Shown: positions 1 through 12,403, counted from the stretch's first letter. The stretch is 64,000 nucleotides of DNA from Eriocheir sinensis (GCF_024679095.1 NC_066578.1:1952414-2016413), one strand, 5' to 3'. Notes: generated from the letters alone by a model not told the origin. Made by a program: numbers and translations.

Positions 1-534
1 TTTAAATACCACTTTGTCAGTGGCTATAGCAGAGTAGAAAAATCTTTGCATGATTGAAAATTGTATTTTTTCCATGCATATTGTTTCATCAGGGAGGTAA
101 ATTTAGTGTCTGCAGAGAGGACTCTACAGGTAGTCTGGAAAATAGAGAAAAGGTGCTTCATGAGTGATAGTAACCATCTCATCAAGCAATATATAAGTTT
201 GAGTGAAGAAAAGTTTCACCACAAATGTGTATGTACTTGTGAGTGGGGCTCAACATGGTCACTAACATGCTTGAGGGCTAAGATACTGAAGCTACTCAGC
301 CATTCACCTAAGATATAAAGAATTTTGACACAAGATTAAAGTACAAGAAAAATATAACCTAAAAAATATCCAAAAATAACATTTTATGTAAACCTCGCTT
401 CCCATTTAGGACCCTCTGATACGCATGGATCAGTTTTTCTTATATGAAATTGTGTGTGACTTTATATTTCCAGATTTTTAAGCCATCCAGTCATGATATA
501 TAAACACATGCACACACATGCACATGTATGCACA
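1..534. other. Stretch without recognisable feature
   Basis: AT-rich sequence. The short open frame at 61-318 (+) has no recognisable motif, compositional bias or splice context. I see no repeat or gene here. Confidence 0.5.
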
Positions 535-700
535 CTGTAGTGTAATGGTTAGCAGGTTTACCTCACAACTGAGTTCCTGAGTTTGATTCCTGGCCAGAGT
601 GGAGACAGATGGACAGTCTCCTTTAACCTGTGCTCTCTGTCCACCCAGCTGTGAATGGATACTAGGGGTCAGTCAGATCAGTCAGTCACAACTAGATGAA
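535..700 (+). mobile_element. Old tRNA-headed SINE (family A)
   Basis: The head has tRNA promoter-like blocks (AGTGTAATGGTTAGCAGG, then GAGTTTGATTCCTGG). They are followed by a body with GTCCACCCAGCTGTGAATGG. Head and body match, in diverged form, the near-intact copies at 42402-42666 and 42930-43175. It is a decayed member of the same SINE family, not a functional tRNA gene. Confidence 0.65.
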
Positions 701-2000
701 TGCACATTACTTTTTTTATTTTTGTTAGACAGCATGTGGGTCTCTCTATGCTCATATAACTGCTCTTTAGTATGTATTGCATATTTGAAGTCATGCTTGC
801 AACTTTGCAATTTCTACAACTACTGCATGGTGTTGCACAACAAAAGATAAACTTACATGGCTGAAAAGTAATCAGCTGCCAGTGGAACTTGGACTTGGGA
901 TACTGCTTGTGCTGAATATAAGGATGTCCTGTCATGTTCAGTGTGCCTTCTGCATTTTCATTTTTTTTCTTTTGTCTGTCACAAAGCTGAACACGTTACT
1001 GCAGAGCTGTGTGTGATCTGGTCTTAGTGAAGAGAGGTAGTTTAACCAACCACGTCTGTAGGGTGACCTGCATTTTCTAACTCTTTTTGCAAGTTTTGCA
1101 TAGAGTGGAATGAAAAAGGAATAAATTCAAACATTACCAAATGATTAGAAATTAATAATTGGTATACAGTTGATCTTATTTGAAGCTTCCCAATCTGAAA
1201 TATAATTAGCCCCATGTGTCTAATAATAATAATAATAATAATAAATGGTTTATTAAATGATAGCAGAAAATATACACGTTACAAATACACTTTTGAAATA
1301 TATAAAAAAAAAAAAAAAAGGAAAATGTACAATATGAAAGGGATATGGGGTCTGGGGTGGTGGGGGGGGAGGTGAGGTGGTGGTATGCAGTGCGCTGGTG
1401 CGGTAGGAGGCGGTGTGGTTTTTCGGATGACGGGTCAGGTGTAAGCCCAAGGTCAGCCCCAGGTCAAAAAGGGTCAGGGGTGCAGGTAGAGGCGGTGTCG
1501 GCCGTCACTCAGCTTATGGGGTTAGCGATGACCTGCTATTCTATCCAGCTGGTGTGACAAGATAGGAAGAGGTGGACCGTGCGGCAGTAGGCATGGGAAC
1601 ATCTATATCGTCTGCACTGCCTTGTATGTTGAGCAGCGTGCTGATTGCCCCAACCATGAGTCCACCCGAGTGACGGGCCTCAACACTGCACTGCACCTGA
1701 ACCGAATTCTCCCAGCACCATGATGGTCGGGCTGGTGTACCTGGGGGCACCTGGGGCGTCGGTTGGATGGTAAGGCCGCGTCGACATCACACCGGCGATT
1801 TCTACTATCCAGTGTCTTCACGGCGCCACAAACGCACTGCATTCACTGTCTGTCACCATGATGTCACAAAAGTATCTTACGGTGTTGGGTTTTGATGAAA
1901 AGGGAGAGGGGGATGGAGGGGAAGGGGGGAGGCCAACAGGCTGGCCCCTGACTGCTCCTTTTGGAGTGCCGTGACCCACGTCTGACCTCGGTCAGGTCTG
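701..2000. other. No supported gene; short (ATA)n tract
   Basis: Contains an (AAT)n/(ATA)n microsatellite near 1208-1243, a poly-A run near 1303-1318, and a G-rich stretch near 1345-1400. Several overlapping short open frames on both strands between 1345 and 1842 share no family signature or splice context, so none is called. Confidence 0.45.
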
Positions 2001-2004
2001 GGCC

Positions 2005-2835
2005 ACTATTGTGGTGGTGCCTGAGTGATCAGCATTCTGCCACATGTCCTGGAGGACTCAGGTTCAAATCCCACCCACTTCTGTAAGCAGACAATTTTCA
2101 ATCATTGCGAGTGGTCCAAGACTGCCCACGTGCTGTCCTGAAGACCACCTATCATGGGCGTCCGCAGGGGGGGGCAAGGGGGGGCATTTGCCCCCCCCTG
2201 GAAAATAAAAAAATTGAAAAAATTACATGGAAAATACAAAATGAATAAAAGAACATAAACATTTCTCACCAGTTCATTCAGTTAGAGTAGATTACTACTC
2301 TCGGAACACAAATTGAAAATTTGTTTGTATCAGACATGCCTGAGCTCTGAACATCTCCCAGTCTGATTGGTTCATGTAGAGTTAATTCTTAATTGATAGA
2401 ATAATGTAGTTGTTGTAAAATAATTTTTCCGAAATATTTGTTTTTCTTCAATTTTCTCTACCGGAGAAAATGTAACTGAGCTACTCTGTCAGATGAAAAA
2501 GTGCCACCATTTTGCATCTAAGCTCTTTCCTTGGAGCAAATTTTTCCAGGGAGGAGGGATTCCCTCCTCAGAACCCTCCCAGGACAGCAATCTCAGGAGT
2601 CAGGACAACATTGCCCCCCCCTGCATTTTTTTCTGCGGACGCCCATGCCACCTATCAACCCGGACTGTAGATAAACTCTAAAGAGCATCAAAGATGAGCT
2701 CTGTGGGGCAGCATGAACCAAGCAGGATGGCACCTCTATAAAACACTTTCCTGTGCCATTATGGGCTGGGGCCAACCACCAGGCCTCACTAAGAAAGTCT
2801 ACTGGTGCTATAGTCTGAGTTAAAAAAAAAAAAAA
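2005..2835 (+). mobile_element. tRNA-headed SINE (family D), split by a MITE
   Basis: A tRNA-like head (GTGGTGCCTGAGTGATCAGC; B-box-like GGTTCAAATCC near 2070) is followed by a non-tRNA body and an A-rich tail (about 2820-2835). The body is interrupted at 2153-2647 by a hAT-type MITE. Removing that insert joins the two halves at an 8-bp duplicated CCACCTAT, giving a SINE of roughly 330 bp. Family identity is inferred from architecture only. Confidence 0.55.
2153..2647. mobile_element. hAT-type MITE with 8-bp TSD
   Basis: Perfect 15-bp terminal inverted repeats (CATGGGCGTCCGCAG and its complement) bound 495 bp. The sequence CCACCTAT lies directly outside both ends (2145-2152 and 2648-2655). 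Eight-base duplications and CA-starting ends are typical of hAT elements. G/C-rich blocks sit just inside each TIR (about 2166-2200 and 2610-2623). No transposase is present, so it is non-autonomous. The open frame at 2493-2681 runs through the right TIR and is not a gene. Confidence 0.85.
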
Positions 2836-4603
2836 GCTCTAGCTGGAGAGAGAGAGAGAGATTTACATAGATATTCAGACCACACAAACCCTGTGGTGTG
2901 GACTAGATGGTCAGTCCTTAAACCTTTGTGAGAATTCAGCATCAATTGGCCACCAAGACTGCATTTTTACCTTACTGAATATTAAGGGAAGGAGGTGGTG
3001 GTTGTGTTTGCTTTAAATGAGTCAGCTGTGTTGCACTGGACTGCTAAAGATGGAATTTTTTTCCATTCTTGCGCTATAACTTTGGTGAAGAGGAATTTGG
3101 TTCAGTCCAAATTAATTTGTTTAAACTTTAAGTTTTGTGCCACTGTCATTGATCATTGATATTTGGATTTGTGCACATTCATAAGAAAGATTTGATCAGT
3201 TTTCCTCGAAGCCAGTGTTTCTCAAGAGAAAACATGTTGAGAGATAAAAGCCTGTCCTTTTAAGGCTTGTTGTGCAAGAAAGAGATCATCTTTGTTGCTC
3301 TTATGTTGACCATCTTCTAGTTTAGCAATGTCCATATGATGGGGAGACCAAAACTTAACACATAATCCAAGTAGGGTCTGACTAAGCTATTGGTAGTATT
3401 ACATTTATATTCATGAATGAAAAGTTAATTAAACTAAAGATGAATTTATAAAGGCCAACTTGCTTTTCACTTTATATACTTTATATACATCAATGCACAG
3501 CTGTGAGAATTTGAGGTTTCATGAAATTTAGAAACCAATGCCTGCAACACATGCTTGTGAGTTGCACACCACACATTTTATAATCATACTTTTTTTTCTG
3601 CTTGAACCTGGCACTTATCTTTATTAAGGAGAGAGTTTGTCATGAAACATGAAAAAAAAGAAAAAAATATGAAATTAAGTTTTATGTTCTGGGACCACCA
3701 TCTCGTCAAAATGCATCTAATGAAGGATTTTTCTTTGTTGTCTTGTAAATTCAAATGTCAATACTTAGTGGTTGATTCAGTACCCTCTGGGTGGGTGTGG
3801 CGCGCCGGCAGTAGTGCATTTGGTGTGAGTGAATATTGTGTGTTATTTTCAATATGATAAGAAAAACACCTACCAATACATTTCTGTGTATCTGGTAATC
3901 ATCCTGGCACGTTTGTGTGTCTCACCCACTTGGCTTTGAGTGTGCTAAGTGCACTGAAGTGTCATTTGCTAACAAAGATGTTTGGGAGCAATAATATATA
4001 AAAAAAGGCTTCGAACTCAGAGAGGAACAAAGGATATCACCAAGCAACCCCCAAAAAGAAAAAGGAAGAAGATGCAAGTACCGGCAAAGAAAGGAATTTC
4101 TAATTAAACCTGATAACAGTTATGGGCGTGGCTTGTCCTAGTATGCCCGTGCCTCTCAGAAGATGTTGCCAGGGTCCAGATCATTTTGTACATGCTTTGG
4201 TGCATGGTTTATGAATCCCATACAATCATATAATAGCAGGTTTGCAACATTGTAACTTAACTTACTTGTGATATGAGCAGAAAATGGAAAGAATGCTTAA
4301 TATAATTTTTCTCAAAAGTACACATAAAAACTATGAAATGCATCTACTCATACATTTTTTTGCATGATTGAAATACTAAGGATTCAAGAATTGAACGCTG
4401 AACTAAAGAGTTCTGTTGAAAACTTTACAAGGTCATATTTTTGTGGTGTGAAAAAAAGGTGTTGGACTGCTACTTGATTTTTTCAAAACTTTTGTGCAAG
4501 TAAAGGAAAGCCATTGAAGAAAAAGAACAAGGAAGTTTATCAAGAAATTAATAAAGTTTCATATCGGCAAGGAAAAACAAAAAGAGAACACAGTGGAGCA
4601 GAT

Positions 4604-4634
<31 letters not shown>

Positions 4635-4800
4635 AATTGCAAAGAAATAAAAAAAATAAAAATAAAAAGTAAAACTGTCTGATCAACAAAATTTTGAAAT
4701 GACAGTTTGCGGGTACTGTTCTGCATAACGTGTGAACCAAGACCAGAGAGGTAAATGAAAGCCACAGCGAACTCTTACCCCATCTTTCAGACCAAGCTGA
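2836..4800. other. Stretch without recognisable gene
   Basis: AT-rich sequence with a short (GA)n at about 2848-2860, a long poly-A at about 4605-4631 and scattered A/T runs. The frames at 3642-3857 (+) and 4540-4970 (-) have no motif, and the latter read partly through the poly-A as poly-Phe. Confidence 0.45.
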
Positions 4801-4819
4801 AATTTTATACAATTACTCT

Positions 4820-6340
4820 TGTTACTCTTGACGGCTTTGCCTGTCTTGGACTGAGAAGACCAAATTACCAACATCATTGTCATTGATGTTAACTGTGAGC
4901 AGCACTGGGCCAAGAACTGGGTCCTCAAGGACACCACCAGTGCCAGGCACCCACTCTGTGGCAGCTCCATCCGTCACCACCCTTTGCTCAACAATTCAAA
5001 TTACTGATCCGTTGGTGGACATGCTTTACTGTACCCAGTTGCTTGGTTTCATAAAGTAATATATGATGTGATAATCAAATGGCTTTTGAAAGTTCAGATA
5101 GATTATGTCCAGTGTTTTGGTTATGTTTTGAACTGAAAAGTTGTTATAAAATGTTAGTAGGTTAGACAGACAAGATCTTGTTTCAGAAGCCATGTTGTGA
5201 ATCCTTAATCAGTGATTGACTTTCTAGGTAAATCAATTCTGTCTAATTTTGGTATCAAGGAGCTTACCTGTTACAGAGGTCAGACAAGTGGACCTGTAAT
5301 TATCTGGTATTTTTCTGTCTCCTTTCTTAGAAATCTGTGTGACGTTAGCCCTCTTCCAATCCAAAGGGACTATGCCTTTTATCAAGGACATATCAAATAA
5401 GGATATGAGAGGAGTGAGTATTTAATTTTTCTTTTCTTTTCAGTAGCGTAGAACATGTACTGCCTGGTTCTGGACTTATATTTGTTTTAAGGAATGGGAG
5501 TGCATATAGGACTTCACTGGTAGTTTTCTTGAAGTTGGGCAAGGTATGCATGGAGTTTTTGGTAACACTGTTGTCATTGCTGGTATTGGTATTGGCAGTC
5601 AAACTGGCAGTACTGAATACAAAGGAAAAATAACAATCCAGCACGTTCACAATGTGTTGGTTTTCAATTACTAATTTACCCATGCTGTCACTTGAGGGTC
5701 CAATCCCACTTCTGATATACTTTTTGTTATTAATGTAAATACAGAAAGATTTCAGATTAGTTACTATTGTTGGCAATATTTCCTTCATAGCTGCGTTTCA
5801 CCTGACTTGTATGCTCTTCACTCGTCACTTGCCTTCATGATGAAGTTGGGTATTTTTGCACAAATTTTGTGCACTTTCTTTTGCCTGTAATCTGAATTTT
5901 TCCCTTTCAGAGAATGTTTTATCATCCTGTTAAATCACAGTAGACTTTTATCAATGCTTTAGTTCTTACTAAAGTGGACAAATTTATTCTGCCAAGTGAT
6001 TTCTTAAGTTTTGCTGTGCTTCATCTACTACATTGAAATCATCCAATAATTGCATTACTGTCAGTTTTTGTTTGATATCTTTGAAACTTGCTCTTTTGAA
6101 ATTAGGCACCATTTTTTTTTTCAGTCACTCTTGACTCTAATTTCAATGTGTATCAATTTATGATCACAGAAACCAAGACATTCTCCTTCCTGACTGACTA
6201 GTTTATCCTGGATCACCATAGCAAGGTCTAGTCAAGCATTCTGTGCCATTCCCCTTCTTTACCCAAGAATGACGTCCAGTCAATGTGAGATTAAAGTCTC
6301 CTAATGTCAATGATTCATTGTTAGGGATTGTCTCAGAACA
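4820..6340 (-). mobile_element. CR1/L2-like LINE remnant (EN to RT)
   Basis: Read on the minus strand, broken frames give the order expected of a CR1-clade ORF2. There is an endonuclease GDFN-type block near 6290 and a CDHKLIHIEI-type block near 6160. A linker open frame (5788-5393) reads SIGP-like and LVIENQHIVNVLD..FSFVFS. RT pieces follow: DWKRANV..ISKKGD (near 5360), DNYRST.LTSV, IYLNF.K.FD, then EWV..TGGV and VLGPVLLTIND (4880-4960). Many stops and frameshifts show it is a dead old copy. The clade call rests on motif order and could be L2 rather than CR1. Confidence 0.7.
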
Positions 6341-7138
6341 AAGCATGAGTGAGTGATTGTCCCAGAGGCATATAGGTATTATTTGATTTTCTCTGATGAC
6401 TAGGGTAATTAAGCACTATACCTGACAGCCTTACAGAAGGTGCGCGGTTCGAGACGACTGGCTGTTTCCTGTCATTATAAAGAGCTCCTGCTCCTGTATC
6501 TAGGAATACACTGAGTAATTACTATCATTACATTTTGTCTTTACTGCCGTTGATACTTCAGGAATTGTTGGGCACAGTGCTAAACAAATGTGTTTTTATG
6601 GTTTTGCTTTTAATGTTCATACAGAGGCGTCGATACACTTGTTCCCTTATTTGCAGGGGTTAGAGGACACGGATCCTTGAATAGGGAGTTTAACATGTTG
6701 GATGGAATGTTTGGAAAGTTGGAACTGGTTAAGGTTTTTCATTTCCAAGCTATCTAATTTCTCCTCTGTTTTCTTTCTCAGAACATCACCGACGACAAAA
6801 TGTATTCATTCCATGAGCATAACACATCATGATGTTTTGCCTTACAGTTTGGAAATTTACCATGACACTACATCACTCACACACGCTGCTACATCTATCT
6901 CTGGTGTGTACTGAAACTCGGCTTCTGCTTCCTCAACTGCAGTCTGCTGGCAGTGCACTCACACTTATAACCAGTCCTGGATTCCCAGACTTCACCAGTA
7001 TGTATCCAGCAGCAGCCCTGCAAGTGTCCTTGTAAATGGGGCCTAATGTTGAAGCAATGCTTATTTCTCAGTGAAGTGTACTCACCATGGGGTGATCAAA
7101 TCTGCCCAACACTTTGCCTTTCATCGTGTCAAATAAAA
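6341..7138. other. No supported gene
   Basis: May include the 5' remainder of the minus-strand CR1-like LINE, but no endonuclease motif could be read with confidence. The plus-strand frames at 6702-6914 and 6829-7035 have no recognisable domain. Confidence 0.4.
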
Positions 7139-7139
7139 A

Positions 7140-7272
7140 TAAGGTAAAGTTGGAGTCATATGCACACAGTAGCTGTGGTGGCTATGTTGTTCATCTCTGT
7201 CACATTGGCCCCTTGTACCTGTTGTGGGTAAAAACCCATTGTCTAGGTACAGGGCCAGCATGACATCAGTTA
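7140..7272 (-). mobile_element. SINE fragment (family B)
   Basis: The minus-strand text contains a GATGTCATGCTGGCCCTGT-like block and, further on, CAATGTGACAGAGATGAACA. This matches the body of the better copies at 53870-54165 and 45380-45540, which read GGATGTCACACTGGCCCCGT and CGACGGAGATGAGCAC. The tRNA-like head is missing, so it is a truncated, diverged copy. Confidence 0.6.
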
Positions 7273-7582
7273 ACTAAATAGTACTCTTTCGTTTGCAACA
7301 ACATGCACTGCTTGTGCATACAAGATCCATAACAAAGAGGCGGACTTTGAGGCAATTTATATCCCTCTTTAGTGATTGTTCTTATAGAAGTTACCCTTTG
7401 TGATGGCTACAACTTATCAGTGATCTCCTCCTGGTCTCATTCTTCCAAAACAATCAGTTGTATATTATTTGTAGGCTCTCCTCCATCACTCATATCAGTG
7501 TACCTACCTGTATGTAGGACGTTCTTAAACTTTTTTTCAAATGTGTGGTGAAACCGTTATGGTGAGCACAAGGCGCCCTCCC

Positions 7583-7752
<170 letters not shown>

Positions 7753-7820
7753 TTTATACGATTGTATTTTTTTAAGTCTGATAGAAATCTTGGTGTCAAA
7801 CTGCATGAAATGAAGTTATG

Positions 7821-7826
7821 TTTATT
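7821..7826 (-). promoter_or_regulatory. Candidate polyadenylation signal AATAAA
   Basis: AATAAA on the minus strand, about 210 bp past the stop codon (8035) of the putative terminal exon at 8262-8035. It fits a 3' end for that gene, but the hexamer is common by chance in AT-rich DNA. Confidence 0.3.
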
Positions 7827-8034
7827 CATCCTCCACTCCTACAATCATTCATACTCTTTTCATCATTTGAGAGAAAAGAAGAAGAAGAAAGAAGACCAAT
7901 TTAATATTAATGTTCAGTGTACATGTGTATATATAGCGAGGATTCAAGAATCATCCATTAGCCAAATCAAGGCAGATGCACTAGAGTGCCTGAAGCCAGC
8001 CCTAAAGACTGACAGAAAGCACAGGTGCATCTGC

Positions 8035-8262
8035 TCAGACAGGGATCGAACGTTCGGGCATTTTGGCTACTGCTGGCTCAGGCTGTCCGCAATGTCCTGA
8101 CAATAGAAGTAAATGGTGGTCGGCTGATGCTGGCGGACACGCTGGGCAGCATGTTGTGGCACATGAGGCGTCCCCCGTAAAGCTGATGGCGCCCTCCAGG
8201 CTGGCCAGCGGGCGGCCTGGCACGTCCTCCCGAAGCAGCCCGGCCACGCCCTCGAAATCACC
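8035..8262 (-). CDS. Putative terminal exon, unknown protein
   Basis: A GC-rich minus-strand segment inside AT-rich surroundings. A pyrimidine-rich tract ending CTCCTCGGCCAG precedes position 8262 and is a good splice acceptor. Entered in phase 0 it reads GDFEGVAGLLREDVPGRPLA, then SLEGAISFTGDASC, and continues open to a stop at 8035. Phase 0 is also the phase left by the exon at 8902-8730, so the two would join directly. The last ~25 codons overlap a tRNA-like block (GTTCGATCC near 8042), so the true end may be earlier or the tail may be a captured SINE. I do not recognise the family. The intron between the two exons holds a (GA)n tract at 8372-8425. Confidence 0.35.
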   Translation of the reverse strand, partial: GDFEGVAGLLREDVPGRPLASLEGAISFTGDASCATTCCPACPPASADHHLLLLSGHCGQPEPAVAKMPERSIPV

Positions 8263-8729
8263 CTGGCCGAGGAGGCGGTGTGGAGAGAGAGAATTATGAA
8301 ATCACACCACACACACCCCATGGTCCAAACTAGGTTGGTTGTCCTTACCTAAGTGATTCTACATTAATCAGATGAGAGAGAGAGAGAGAGAGAGAAAGAA
8401 GAAAGAGAGAGAGAGAGAGAGAGGAGAGAATATCCTCCTTTCTTTGACCCTCTTCTCTTTTATCATCAAGACAACTGTAAGTTTGATCTATTGGTTTCTG
8501 CTTCCCCATACTTTCACCTTTTAATAAAAGCAGTGTGTCGTGGGCTCTTTCCCATAAATTTGCCTTGCTTTGGACTGTCTCCTGTCTCGTTTATAATGTC
8601 GTTAAATAAGCTAGCTGCTACTGAACATTAATTTGATATATCTTGTGTGTCACTTCAGCCCTGTCCTCCCATAATCACAACTTCCGCCTTTAGCTAGAAG
8701 TTTATGCCGCTTTGAACAATAATGCTTAC

Positions 8730-8902
8730 CTTGCAGCGCCCCCTTTTCTGGATGGCCGGCACACACGATGCCCAGACCGCTTGCAGGAGGTTGGGGTAGG
8801 CTGGCCTCAGCAGGGCCTCCTTGACCTCCCCCTTCCTAAAGCAGTACAGCATTTGCTCACAAACAGTGGGGAATTGCATCACACTCCAGCAGAAATCCCC
8901 TC
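8730..8902 (-). CDS. Putative internal exon, unknown protein
   Basis: 173 bp on the minus strand bounded by a good acceptor (CCACCTTCAG, 8912-8903) and a strong donor (AAG|GTAAGC, 8730/8729). After two carried-over bases it gives 57 uninterrupted codons. The text includes MQFPTVCEQMLYCFRKGEVK and ALLRPAYPNLLQAVWASC, which has the amphipathic look of a helical protein. It ends in phase 0, matching the candidate next exon at 8262. Composition is GC-richer than the flanks and it contains no repeat. No protein family was recognised and no function is proposed. The main alternative is a chance open frame. Confidence 0.45.
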
Positions 8903-11125
8903 CTGAAGGTGGGTTGGCCCATGTGGGCTAATGAGATGCAACGAGGCACATTCAAGGACAAAGCCTATTTAAATTACTCAATTTTGGGCCAATTATAGAT
9001 TACTGTTGTTAAAGGGAAGTTACTACAAAGGCGCAATTGATGTAAAAATAGTTTCCTGACAATTTATTGGCAGTCCAGGTTACATCATGTGAGTCCAAGG
9101 TCGAGCTGGCGGCAGACTTGATCATGTTGATTATAAACTATTAGTCTTGCGGAAATCTACAGGGAATTAAGATTATAGGAAGAAAGCGAATCTGGGATAC
9201 TGTCTTGGTGACACTACGGAGGGTGGGTAAGGCGTGTATGTATCTACATTATAGATCCTGGATAAAAGGATGGCGAAGAAACGTGGCCCGTCTGCCGTAT
9301 TACCTGCTGGGGAATGGCCTTGGTGGAAGTTGTATATCCGTAAAATTGACTTAATCGTTGATTTTTTACAGTGCAGAATTTATGTATTAGTCTACTTATA
9401 ATTCTTTTTCTTAAAATAGTTATCAGGCTTAACCTAATGGAGGCCAAAATTTACTTACAAAATAATGAATAGGCAAGTCCAGCCAAATTCTACCACTAGT
9501 TAGCTACTTAGCAGTGGGAAAAGGCCCTGCATGGAGACTTGTTCAAAGGGACCCCGGTGTTGGTAAATGAGAATTGGGAGAAGCGACATAGCCTGACATG
9601 CTTATTGATTGATTTAGTAATCTAGAGCCAAATCAAATCACACCTTAACCTCTAACATGCTCACCACACACACACAAACACACTCACACACACACAAAAA
9701 AAAAAAGGCCAAGAAGGTAGGTGTCTTGACTCCTCTATTGACATATCAACCCGAGCGATAGCGGTGGTGCCCGAGGCGTGGTGACCCGGGGATGAGCAGT
9801 AGGGAAACACACTTCAAACTCGATCCACCAATTGGTCTTGAGCCAGCGCCAGGTGGCTGGCAATCTGTGTTCGGGCTGAGAAGGGACAACGAGAGTCAGA
9901 AGAATTTTCAGTAAGATTTTTAGATTATTGCGTGTAAGTAAAGAAAGGGCAAAAGTAAAAGTATTAAACTTCACCTTGAGAATACTATTTGTATTCCAAA
10001 ATGCCTGAGGCAAACTACTCGATACAACATTTTTATTTAAAAAGGTAGAGAGGCTCAAAAGGGCAAAAAGTGTATGAGAAAAAAAACCGTATTGCTCCCA
10101 TGAAAGAAGTAGTAGTGGCCAAGGAAGAATCAGTAATGGGTGGAAGGTGTCTGGATATGCTCCTCTTGGAAAGGTCGTATAGGCAGGAGAAATAGAGACA
10201 AAGGCTGTTCAAAATGCCCATTATGCCAGGCCTTGCCTTAGGTGAGATAGGGTGTACGATGAGCTCGATATGCATTGCTTTCGGCAGAAGGCATTGCCTC
10301 AAAAATTTCAATCCTTACCACAAGTCTCGCTCAGAGGTAAATGCACATACACACACACTGCAACCTTCTTTTCACCTGAATCTAATGCAACACACATACA
10401 ACCACGAGTGCTATCCATGTAGTATAATACAACCATGGTGCTATTGCAGCCACTCTATTGTCATTTCATTTCCGCCTGTCACTCCTTGAACAGTATGTTA
10501 GCATGGCACTGCACTGGTGTGAGTTTGTGGTACATTAGAAGATCATTTCCCAGATGTTTGTATACAAACAAATCATCAAACATCGCAAATGAACCGCAAA
10601 CAGAAAATTTTGCATCGATTATATACCATACAAGAACACGAAAAACAACTTCTATAACAAACAGTATGGTTTGATCATGCTCGAGGACGATCTTTGTACT
10701 TTCAGATACTCATATTTCCTTGTCTGTTAAGGATAGTGACATACGACTCGTGATATATGCATGAGGACTTTTGATGTTGCATGTACAAAAAACATGGGGC
10801 CTAATATTCGTAACCAAGCATCGCATTCAAGTTAGTATTTAGTGTTCATGTTTTGTTTGATTACTAATCGTTATTTACATACTGATAAATTATTACAAGA
10901 TACCCTGTGTTTGCACTTTCAGAGCCAAATGTCTTAACTGAAATGAGAAAGAATTTGAAAAACCATAGATCGATGGGAATGTAGCCACGAAGGTTTCCTG
11001 CTGCTGGCTGGTTTATCTGTGCTTTGAAGGCGAGTGTTGTTGTTGTAAACAAGACAAACATATCCGCTGCGCTATAATATACGACTTTCCAATTGGGGAA
11101 ATATTTTTTGAGTTGTTCTTAGACC
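8903..11125. other. Mostly featureless; one exon-like or SINE-like block
   Basis: On the minus strand at 9875-9735, TCGTTGTCCCTTCTCAG (an acceptor-like sequence) precedes a GC-rich block open in two frames. One frame reads IASHLALAQDQLVDRV before a stop. The block also contains GGATCGAGTTTG, resembling a decayed tRNA B box, so SINE and exon readings cannot be separated. A (CA)n-like tract is at 9660-9700. Frames at 10033-10674 and 10864-11061 show no motif. Confidence 0.35.
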
Positions 11126-11129
11126 GCAA

Positions 11130-11968
11130 CTGTGCCACGCCAAATTTGGAAAGTAAATACATTCCTCAACGAGGTATGGGGAAGACACCCGAATGACGTT
11201 GCCTTCCTTCGTCTCTCCCGCAGACCTTCGTTCCCATCTTCAGATGACTATAGGTGCGCACCGTCCTTCCTTCGATCTTCGTCGCTAAACCTTCGTGACT
11301 CTTGGTACGAGCCTTTGTGTTGAAAAGGGAGCAGCTTTGTGTTGTCGAAGAATAGGGATGAGTATTTGGAAAGATTGAGTCGAGAAGGAAAGTTGATATG
11401 GGGAAAATTAGGTTTAAAGAAGCATTGGAAGGACACAAAGGTTCGCCCATACCCCAATCGAAGCTGTTAGCAAGGTAAGAGGTTAAGCGATCTGCAACCT
11501 CCAGTCTGGAATCGTAATTCCTGTTGAGAGGTCTACTGTTGGAAAGAAGTTGAATAATGCAGAGTGGAGTCATCAGCGTATGAGTGAAAAGGACAGTTTG
11601 TTATGAAGAAGATCATTGATGAATAACAGGAAGAGAGTTTGTGATGGGACAGAGCCCTTTGGAACTTCCACTGTTGATAGGTTTGGGAAGAACGGTGACC
11701 GTCTACAACAGCAGAAGATAGAGGAGCAGCTGGAAAAGTAAACTGGAGATAAAGGAACAGGGATGAAATCCGAAGAGACGTTTACAAAGCAAAGCGTTGT
11801 GCAAGATTCTATCGAAAGTTTGCGATGTCTAGCGCAACTGAAGAGTTCATTGGGAAATAGTAAGAGATGCACCAGGTCAGGCACCAGTATCATTGCCTCT
11901 ATTGAAAAATGCCAGTATATAGAATTAAACATAGTCACTGCCAGAAAGACGGCGCAAATTGCAAACAC
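11130..11968 (-). mobile_element. Jockey-like LINE fragment J1 (degenerate RT)
   Basis: On the minus strand the text runs through a decayed RT block, with VPKGSVPSQTLFLLFINDLL replacing the GVPQGSVLSPTLFLLFINDLL seen in better copies. It then shows RLEVADRLTSYLANSFDWG and SNASLNLIF-like text corresponding to EAAERLTSDLAIISDWG and SFNASKTQFLHLS in J2-J4. Several frameshifts split it. It is the most diverged of the four Jockey-like copies in the window. Confidence 0.75.
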
Positions 11969-12068
11969 TTGGCTGCTTAGGACGAACTCGAATACCGACC
12001 ACCAGGCTCCTCAAAAAAAGTCTACCGGTACAAGGCACAAACGTATTAAAATATATCTTTATGTAGAA

Positions 12069-12069
12069 A

Positions 12070-12140
<71 letters not shown>

Positions 12141-12158
12141 ATATATATCGTGTGTGTG

Positions 12159-12243
<85 letters not shown>
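12069..12243. repeat. (TA)n followed by (GA)n
   Basis: About 70 bp of TA dinucleotides (12069-12137) followed by about 80 bp of GA dinucleotides (12162-12242), separated by a short GTGTGTGTGG spacer. The overlapping long open frames are artefacts of this tract. Confidence 0.97.
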
Positions 12244-12246
<3 letters not shown>

Positions 12247-12402
12247 TCGTGGTGAGGGAGGACAGGGCAGGGGGGCAGGTCACGAGGGCGGAGCTCTAAG
12301 GCCACGTCATCAGGTAGGAGGTGGCAGATGTTGCTTTCCAAAGATTTTGCACGGCACAGCCGGTTGAACCGGCCTACTAGTAGGTTATACTGGAGCTGAC
12401 TG

Positions 12403-12403
<1 letters not shown>

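Noticed and set aside
1541..1842. Overlapping minus-strand frames in a GC-rich patch
   Set aside because: Two overlapping frames of similar length with no motif. Cannot be told from chance.
8035..8902. Later exons of the A2M-family gene
   Set aside because: Same strand, but the text has no macroglobulin, bait, thioester (GCGEQ) or receptor-domain motif.
9735..10058. 107-codon minus-strand open frame as an exon
   Set aside because: The acceptor-like start and GC-rich block are suggestive, but a decayed tRNA B box and competing frames make a SINE remnant equally likely.
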